Positions 56,657-64,000 of a stretch of DNA of 64,000 bases are shown here, piece by piece. The notes under the pieces were generated by a model. That model worked only from the letters and a program-made list of their open reading frames with translations. It searched no databases and had not been told where the DNA came from. Where the stretch lies: the NCBI GenBank assembly GCA_963682025.1, contig OY821518.1, positions 128,662,543 to 128,726,542 on the forward strand. Direction: 5' to 3'. This stretch comes from Cordilura impudica. Taxonomy: Eukaryota > Arthropoda > Insecta > Diptera > Scathophagidae. How positions within the stretch are numbered: the first letter of the stretch is position 1; each line of letters starts with the position of its first letter. A program made the translations under genes and the position numbers.

Positions 56657-59130
56657 ATGCCAAGAAGAGTTCATGGTAACATTGGCCGTCGTTCTCAGGA
56701 TGCAACGCGGCACCGAAATGTCGCCGCACATCGAACGGAAGCGGAACGTGCTACTGAAAGGGAATCAGTTCGAACCAGAATGGTTGGAAATCGTGCACGA
56801 TGGTCAGAAGAGATCAACGAAGCATACAATGAGCAACAGTGATTGAGAAGAAGAGAAGTTCGTGCTCGGCGAAGTGATGAAGCCAGATCACATCGTGCGA
56901 TTGTTGAACGAAACGTAGGCAACAAAAAATTATTCAGGTGAACATTGAGCGTGCAGCCTTTTGATATGAGCCCAACAGTCAATACTGTTCGCACGCATCG
57001 GTTCAATTCCGCCAGATGTCTGTCATTTGTGAGCATTTTAATGCAGTTAAATTTGAGAAAGAACCGCCTAGATTGCGTTGCGCGGGCAGAAAGGTGAAAC
57101 TGGCAGAATTGCTTCCACCACCAGAGTCATTACGCATGCTGCTTTACGGTGAATCCCCCTATTTCGAACCATTTCCCACAACACATAAAGATGTACAAAG
57201 ATTGTTTTCAAATGACATCATTTGGTGGTGAAATTGTAAATGAACGAAACTACAATCCAACATTCAAGGTAATTTAACCAACGTCTGCAATGAAGGTTAA
57301 TACACCAATACAAATACCACAAAATACACTAACGCACCACACACGATGTTCAAACTAATATTTATCTTGCCAATAAAAGGCACAAATCAAATAATTTGCC
57401 TTCAACTATACAGATTCATTGCCAAATTTTTCATCTTGCTGGATCGCTGTTGCCGCATCCAGATCAAGAACACAAATATCTGCAAATATACTTTCTTGGA
57501 GATTCACAAGATGGAGGAAGTCGGCATTGTGCTATTTTTAATGCAACGAAAAGAATAATAGCCTAGCAGTTACAGCAAATGTCAAACGAGCACAATGAAC
57601 TAATCAAACTCTTTACGACTTTGTTGGAAAAGATGCCATCCGATGTTCACAGCATTGTCATAAAAGCGGATAAACGACCAGCAGGAACTCATGAACGACA
57701 ATACAACGGAACTACAGTTAGTGAAATATTAATTATTGTTGTTGGTAAAAATTTGAAATCGATTGATATACGTAGTCATAAAACGCCGAACTGAAAACGC
57801 AATACAGCGAATAAGTGAGACACATCGATCGTATGACGCAGTAAAATATCCGCTTATGTTCTGCCGTGGATAAGACGGATATTACTTCAGTTACAACATG
57901 ATAAATCCGGCCAATGGTTAGTGCAAAAAAATACTTTTGATTGTCACGCATATACATAATGTAAATTTTTAGGGGTCGAGACAAATAAGAACTTTTACGC
58001 ATATCGAATGATGATTCGCCAAAACAGTGGCAATCACCTACTGAGATATCGACGATTGTTCCAACAATATGCTGTTGATATATGCGTTAAGGTTGAGACA
58101 GAGCGACTCAATTACATTCGATTCAATCAGGCTTAGTTGCGATATGAAGAATATATTCACTTGCGAGATGCGGTTAATTGCTCTACTCGGAAATGCCTCG
58201 ATATTACACATGGAATGCATCGTCGAACAAATGGCTACGCACAAACCAACCAGTAGTTGGATAGCTACTGATATATTGGGACGAATTTACACAATCCATC
58301 CAAAAGACGACGATTGCTTCTACCTTCGGTTGCTTTTGGTTAATGTGCGTGGTTCAACTTAGTTTGAATCACTGTGGATGGTATCGTATGTATAACTTTT
58401 CGAGAAGAACGTGAACAGTTACAATTGCTTAAACACGACAATCACTGGAATCAAACGCTAGACGATGCAATAGCTCCTTCGGCCGCCTGTGGAGTTCGTA
58501 CTCTTTTCGCTATGATAATTTCGACATATCATCCTTCAAACCCAATTATGGGATACATGCAAAGATGACATTGCAGAACACATTTTGAAGATTTGTGTTT
58601 GCTTATGAGTGGCGAACTATTGATTGAAATTCATATGCCAGCTCAAATCGACAAACTTAATGTGTATTGAATCGTGAATTCGAACGCGAGTGTACTTACG
58701 ATATTACAACTTTGTAACATGTATAAACAAATTTTCCACTGTTGAATGAACAGAAAAAGAGTAAGTGTGATCAACTGATTAAGGCTGCCGGTGATGGAAA
58801 TGGTGGAACCCGACTGATTGTGACGAAACTAATGAGTAATGTGATAGTGGCAAAGATTTTGAAAAGGTGGTTCAAGGGAGAAGAATGCTTAGTTCCAAGA
58901 ATTCCCTTGACCTCAACCGATTTCACGTTCCATTTCATATGTGTGCAGTTTCCAGTGAAACTTGCATTTGCGATGACAATAAATAAGTCCAAAGACTGTC
59001 CCTGGAAGTGTGCGGTATAAATGTGGAAATTTCAGCTATATGTTGCACGTTTCCGAGTTGGGAAACCATCCTCACTATATATTTACGCTCTGGAGCAGAA
59101 AACTAAAAATATTGTGTATCGTGCAGCATT
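56657..59130 (+). pseudogene. Helitron Rep/helicase, internally deleted and frameshifted
   Basis: Pieces in order: MPRRVHGNIGRRSQDATRHR (56657), KEPPRLRCAGRKVKLAELLP (57059), NELIKLFTTLLEKMPSDVHS (57594), FYAYRMMIRQNSGNHLLRYR with VETERLNYIRFNQA (57990-58140), EEYIHLRDAVN, WIATDILGRIYTIHPKDDDC then FYLRLLLVNVRGST (58258-58362), NHWNQTLDDAI, and the Pif1-type helicase end GTRLIVTKLMSNVIVAKIL with QFPVKLAFAMTINKS (58810-58990). The HUH nuclease part of Rep is missing between RDAVN and the WIATDILG block, as is most of the helicase core. It is therefore non-functional. Confidence 0.87.
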
Positions 59131-59421
59131 CAATTGATTATAATCATTGTTCTATTCTTTTTTAATTAATTTAATTGAATTTTCGCCAAATGTTGGACGG
59201 GACGAAGACCCATCGGGTCAGCTATCAGTATAATTATAAGATATTGAATTCAACTGAATTCGAAAAGTGTTTTATTTAAATTATATTATTGCGTCATCTG
59301 TTAACGGTCGATAATTTTCGTAAAAAAAAAAATCGAAGTTAATGCAATCAAAAAAAATCTCTTTTGGACAAACCGAAGTTTGCCGGGTCAGCTAGAATAC
59401 ATATATAAAGAAAATTTAGAA

Positions 59422-59451
59422 CGAGGCCCCTAGCCAATGTTGGGCTAGGGC
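59422..59451. other. GC-rich hairpin GGCCCCTAGCC...GGGCTAGGGC
   Basis: An imperfect inverted repeat with a 6-base loop, 27 bp beyond the Helitron end. It may be a terminator-like or recombination-prone hairpin; its role is unknown. Confidence 0.4.
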
Positions 59452-59454
59452 TTA

Positions 59455-61665
59455 TTAGTTGTCTACATTGCCATATGGATAATCCGGGGCTGCACTACAC
59501 AGACTAACTGTATACAAAATTGTGGAAATATCAAAATCATGTTGATATTTGCTCTGTTCACTGCACAAATAGCACAAATGTATGGCCGTCATAAACAATT
59601 TTTTTTTGCAAGTTGCCGCCAGATAGAGGAACGTATGATTTTTGCTGCCGCCAGATGGAGCGAAATACAAAAAACGACGAGTATTCGATTATTTTCAAAA
59701 TCAAATATTAAAAAATGTATCCAAAAAAATTTTTATACTTATCAATTTTATTATTATTTCAGGGTTTTATAAGGCTTATATATAAATAAAAATCAATTGA
59801 TAATATCCGATTCACAAGAACAACCTTTAACGTATTTAATAGTAAATATATCGCACCGGTTCCTCTAAAGGGGGTCAACTCAAAATTTTAAAATTTAATT
59901 TAAAAAAAAATTAAAAAAAATTTAGAAAAATTTAATATAAAAAAATTTAATTTTTTAATTTAAAAAAAACTTAATTTTTTACTTTTTTTATGTACTATAA
60001 AACTTAAAAACAGTTGTTTCATTATAAAGATATACGAGTATACAACAGCAGTTGTTTTTGTTTATGTTTTTTTCGAAAATTTATAAGTTTTTTGTCGACA
60101 ACTCCAAATATCAAAGAAGCCCGTACCTCTTACCTTAAAAAGAGATATATAAATGTATTTTTTAAGATTTTTACAGTGGCTAGATGTCGTATTCCTGCAA
60201 AAAGTGAAAATTTAAAGTTTCTAATATGAGAGTTTTTCATAAAAGAAATATCTTAAATACATCAAAACATGATAAATTGTATGCAAAAAATGTTAAAATA
60301 GTAAAGTTGGCAATAGTTTCAAATGAAGAAACTTTTAATATGAACATTTTTCTATGAGTTAAAATTTAGAGTTTTGAAGACAAAAATTGCTTACATTTAG
60401 GGTGTTCGAAAAAAAAATGATCAAAATCTGATTAATTTTAATAACTAGGTATTTTATTTTTAGAAAATTTACTTTATTTTTATTATCTTTGTTTTATATT
60501 GGTGATTTATTTATTTCGGGATAACATTAAAAAACAGTGTGCCAATACCAACGTAGAGTATAACGATCAATACACACTTATTAAGCAAATGCTACAAATT
60601 CAACAACCACAACAACGACACCTGTTGCAGCTATGACGCACAAATTACAATGTTTAGAATAAAAACAATAACAAGAACAGCATATAAAAGTAATATTTTT
60701 CAAGGTTTTTTCATATTTTCATTGAAATCTCGGAACTTATTAAATCATTTTTGCTGATTTTTAATAACAACGTGCTCAAGATGTTAGTGAGTCATTTACA
60801 TAAAAATGAGCAACTCTGCAATATTATTGAAGGCGTGGTCATGATTTCCACAGACGGCCAACAGACACCACTATATCAACTCCACTTTCTATGAGGATCA
60901 AGATTATGTATATATATATATATTTAATAAGGTCAAGATTTTTGCTAATAATTGCAAATGAAATGACAAACTTATATAATCCTGGTATAGAGTATAAATA
61001 AAAATGTAAACAATTCATCTCTACTTCTTGCATAAATTTAACATATTTTTTCTATTTTAATGATTTCCAAATTTACTGATATTAAATATACACTTTTGCT
61101 TAAATTGATTTTAACAATCATTTACTATAAACCATTAATATCTATGCTATAAAATAAATCATCGACACCAAATTATGTTAAAGTTAAAAATCAGGTCATC
61201 TCCTCTTTTCAAGACAATCGAAAAACTTTTTTCCTCTTAACGACTTAATGCAAAGTGGTCGTACGCTTTACCAGTTTAACCACTGCAAAAAAACCCTTCT
61301 ATCAATTGCATACCAATGGCAATAAATATGAAAATTCTATCTGCATTATGATCTTAACAATCTTTAAATAGGTATTTTGTGTGTAGTAGTCACAACTGAA
61401 ATAATAAACATTGAAAAAGAATGGAATAATTTGGCAGATATGATATTGTTGCTGCAATTGGAAAAATAATATAAACCCACACAAAAGTGTCAATTGAAAA
61501 CTGAAAAACACCATGCAAGCTTCATAGGTTAGTTAAGAGTAACTTTAAATGAGCATATAACCATATTGTTTAGGCCAAGCGTATTAACCCCTTATTGGGA
61601 CATTTGCTAGGGAATTAATTTAACAATAAAAAATCCTATATTTAGTTATGATTTTTTATTGATTA
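59455..61665. other. No recognisable gene
   Basis: AT-rich with A/T homopolymer tracts (59870-60000). Short repeats GCCGCCAGAT(A/G)GAG at 59612 and 59647. Confidence 0.5.
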
Positions 61666-61669
61666 ATAA

Positions 61670-62190
61670 TCGCCAAAATGAAAAATAGCCAAAAACGAAA
61701 ATCGCGAATATCAAAAATCGCTAAAACCAAAAATCGCGAATAACAAAAATCGCAAAAAACAAAAATCGCCAAGAACCAAAAATCGCCAAAATCAAAAATC
61801 ACCAAAACCAAAATTCGCGAGTAAAAAAATCGCCAAAATCAAAAATCGCAGAAAACGAAAATCGCGAAAGGCAAAAATCACAAAAATAAAAACTCGCCAA
61901 ATTCAAAAATCGCAAAAAACAATATTCGCCAAAATTAAAAATCCCAAAAGCAAAAATCACCAAAACCGAAAATTGCGAATAACAAAAATCGCAGAAAACA
62001 AAAACCGCCAAAATCAAAAATAACCAAAAAATCGCCAATTCAAAAATCGCGAATAATAAAAATCGCCAAAACCGAAAATAGCGAATAAAAAAATTGCAAA
62101 AAATGCAAAACTCAAAAATCGCAAAAAACCAAAATCGCCAAAATCTAAAACCGCGAAAACAAAAATCGACAAAATCAAAAATTTTACATT
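61670..62190. repeat. Minisatellite of 'AAAAATCGCCAAAATCAAAAA' type
   Basis: The same array family as 43790-44150 in reverse orientation: units AAAAATCGCCAAAA, AAAATCGCGAATAACAAAAA. Low-complexity frames across it are not genes. Confidence 0.92.
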
Positions 62191-62254
62191 TGGCGATAGT
62201 TTTCTACAAAATGTATTCCCAGTTTTTATTTCTCTACGGTGCTTTCACTGTTGC

Positions 62255-62345
62255 AATACTCTAAATATGACATTTAATATTCACTTTGCATGGGGGTGCC
62301 ACGCCCACTTGAAAAAAAAAATACTGCCTATTTTTTCATCCGGAT
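62255..62345. repeat. Helitron-type unit, single piece
   Basis: ACATTTAATATTCACTTTGC, GGGGGTGCCACGCCCACTTG, and CTATTTTTTCATCCGGATAG match 44630-44700. As at 44 kb it lies next to the ATCGCC minisatellite, so the two travel together. Confidence 0.65.
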
Positions 62346-62649
62346 AGTTACGAAGGCTGATAAGTACGAGAATTTCGAAGAAATTCACTATTGGAGAGTG
62401 AAAGTGCTCGATATTCTATTTTGATTTTAAAAGATCTGTTGGATTTTAATGTATAAATGCCCCCGCCAAAAGTTTTCTTGTTTTGAAAAAAAGTTTTACA
62501 ATTCCGCGACTTTTTGTAATTCCCTATAGTTAACATCTCAGCTAACATCTGCTAATGCAGTACTGTAAAATTTTCATCAAGCTGCGTCATTTAGTTTGTC
62601 CTTGACCAGCTTCAATGGTTAAGAAGTAGTTTACTTAATTCCGTTACTG

Positions 62650-63460
62650 TCGTACCACCACAAGTGCCGCAGAGCGGTCGACTCACCAAGAAATCGTCGA
62701 TAAGATCCATAGAATGAAATTGGACGATCGGAGAGTAAACGGGCTGAGACTGTAGGTATTTCAATTGAGCGAGTAAATCATATTGTCCTTATATATTTGG
62801 ATATGAAAAAGCCATACGCGCAACAGGTTCCGTGAAAGCTCACACTCGACCATAAGAAGTGTAACCACTTTAAAGTAGTGTTTGTCGATGTTCTACCATA
62901 ACCAGAAATTGTTTTTTTTTTCCCATTTCATAACCGTCAAAGAAAAATGTATCAACCACAACATACCAGAGGCTAAGAAACTGTCTAAGTAATGAGTTTC
63001 TCCGGGTGAAAATGCACCAAAAAGGCCACCAAGGTCGTAGCGATATTTTTTTTTTAGAGTGCGTGCAATGCCATTCGCATCGATAATCTTGAAAGGATCA
63101 CCAGCGTATATTATTCATAGCCCTTGGATAGATTCGACATTGTTATGAAGCATAAATGATCGCATTTTGAGAACGCACCAGGGCAAACACGTGTAGTTGC
63201 CGTGACAAAAATCGAACAGCTATCCCAATTAGCGTAATGTCCTGACTTAGTCCCTGTTTCCAAATCTGAATATAAATGTTTGGGTCAAATAATATTAGCG
63301 CGTATTATTTGGACGGAGTACATAATTGAAAAAACGCTGGACCAAATGTGCCGAGATAAACGAAGGCTATGCTAAGAAATAAAGCGCTTTTTTCTGAAAA
63401 AAAAAAAATTATTCAAAATGTCACTAAGTTATCAAACTGCACTCGATTACATTATTTTTC
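62650..63460 (+). pseudogene. mariner transposase, heavily decayed
   Basis: Scattered but ordered motifs: THQEIVDKIHRMKLDDRRV (62683), QQVP.KLTLDHKKCNHFKVV (62820), VSPGENAPK (62998), EN APGQTRVVAVTKIEQLSQ (63169-63230; normally HDNAPGHT). The third Asp region is only a relic (CPDLVPVSKSE). Frameshifts are numerous, and I found no clear TIRs. Based on motif style it belongs with the DD34D mariners. Confidence 0.7.
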
Positions 63461-63464
63461 ATGC

Positions 63465-64000
63465 TCTACAGCATCTCTACTCATTCATATACTGATCTGC
63501 CTTAATGTACTGCTTCGTAATAGACACATTTCTTAGTCCTCGAAAAAAGTCTTTCTTGGAGGAAATTCTAAAATGAGAACATGGCTTAACAAATGTGAGT
63601 ATTAATATAGGTTATGCCGAATCTTTGATACTCTCCAGCAGTGTTCTAAACAGATTATTACAACCAACGTTGTTAACACTGAGTGACCAAAAAGGCTAGA
63701 TTGCAAATTATAATGGGTAGAATTTTTGCAATGACTATTAAAATTAATAAGATATTTAACAAAAATTTCATGTATTTGCGTGATTTTTAATTGAAAGCAA
63801 TTTTTAGATGTAATACGCATATATGTAAACACATACACATATTATTTTTTTTACAAAAATATTTGTGTATCTATCGCTGATACTTATTTATAATATTAAT
63901 AGGCAAGGTGATTTTTTGTCACCGATGTTTTGTTCTACCGTTTAATCCCGATTTTGACCAAACGTATATTATTTGAAAGATATTTCTTTTTAGCTGTTCA
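63465..64000. other. No recognisable gene
   Basis: AT-rich to the window end. A 78-codon frame at 63602-63838 (-) has no recognisable motif. Confidence 0.5.

Larger units (their letters stand above)
55484..59395 (+). mobile_element. Helitron, about 3.9 kb, with degraded Rep/helicase gene
   Basis: Begins A|TCTATATATATAAAAATGAA (TC at 55484-55485) and ends CCGGGTCAGCTAG at 59395, the canonical 5'-TC...CTAG-3' ends with a preceding A. The 3' flank is A rather than the usual T. An additional 3'-end-like sequence CATCGGGTCAGCTAT lies at 59211-59225, 168 bp before the real end. The interior holds tandem units and a decayed Rep/helicase gene. Confidence 0.85.

Noticed and set aside
59871..59995. 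A/T palindromic tracts considered as a structured element
   Set aside because: Pure A/T low complexity makes inverted repeats by chance; no ends or duplication.
61799..62038. Phe/Ile-rich frame, and Lys-rich frames at 43681-44228
   Set aside because: They are read across the ATCGCC minisatellite; composition follows the repeat unit.

Overview
The window looks like a gene-poor, AT-rich, heavily invaded stretch of an insect nuclear genome. A higher fly (Diptera) is my best guess. The supports are the DD41D and mauritiana-type mariners, jockey-type LINEs, Helitrons and GTCY-rich interspersed repeats, plus one HMG box that resembles the dipteran HmgD/HmgZ type. The species cannot be named from the sequence. 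There are no operons, rRNA, tRNA or CRISPR arrays. I found no complete host gene: almost every coding tract is a broken copy of a transposon protein.

Layout. 0-4.5 kb: the tail of an ORF entering from the left, a GC-rich insertion, an AT-rich minisatellite and a truncated HMG-box copy. 4.5-12.6 kb: a GTCY repeat split by a DD41D-type mariner, LINE pieces (family B, an RNase H piece, a jockey-type RT) and a Helitron helicase tail. 12.9-18 kb: a pogo-type MITE, mostly unrecognised DNA and a first RAG1/Transib-like C-terminus. 19.1-28.3 kb: a stack of nested insertions. A family C LINE is split by a DD41D mariner with TA duplication and by a family D LINE, which is itself split by a GTCY repeat. 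Next to it, a family B LINE is split by a full-length Transib element with CAC(A/C)GTG ends and a perfect CGACG target duplication. 28.5-35.7 kb: a GTCY repeat, a weak unidentified coding tract, a minus-strand family C LINE end, mariner and Tc1 pieces, and Helitron-type tandem units.

35.8-38.3 kb: a very long palindrome with a perfect 9-bp target duplication, whose exact centre holds a 780-bp piggyBac-like MITE at TTAA. 40.3-41.8 kb: a Tc1-like element with a 234-bp tandem duplication. 42.2-44.8 kb: minisatellites, a mariner scrap, a GTCY copy holding a small hairpin element, and a Helitron 5' end. 44.86-49.03 kb: an element with about 400-bp terminal inverted repeats and an unassigned protein, split by a nearly intact Tigger/pogo element. 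49-52.6 kb: three GTCY copies, one inside another. 54.3-55.2 kb: a third RAG1/Transib-like relic. 55.5-59.4 kb: a Helitron with degraded Rep/helicase coding and two successive 3' ends. 61.7-63.5 kb: a minisatellite and a decayed mariner.

What links the parts is insertion history rather than a pathway. Several junctions can be read to the base, and in two cases removing an element with one copy of its TA target rejoins, or nearly rejoins, the interrupted reading frame. Family names B, C and D are my own labels. Superfamily calls rest on motifs, end sequences and target duplications seen here, with family knowledge recalled rather than searched.
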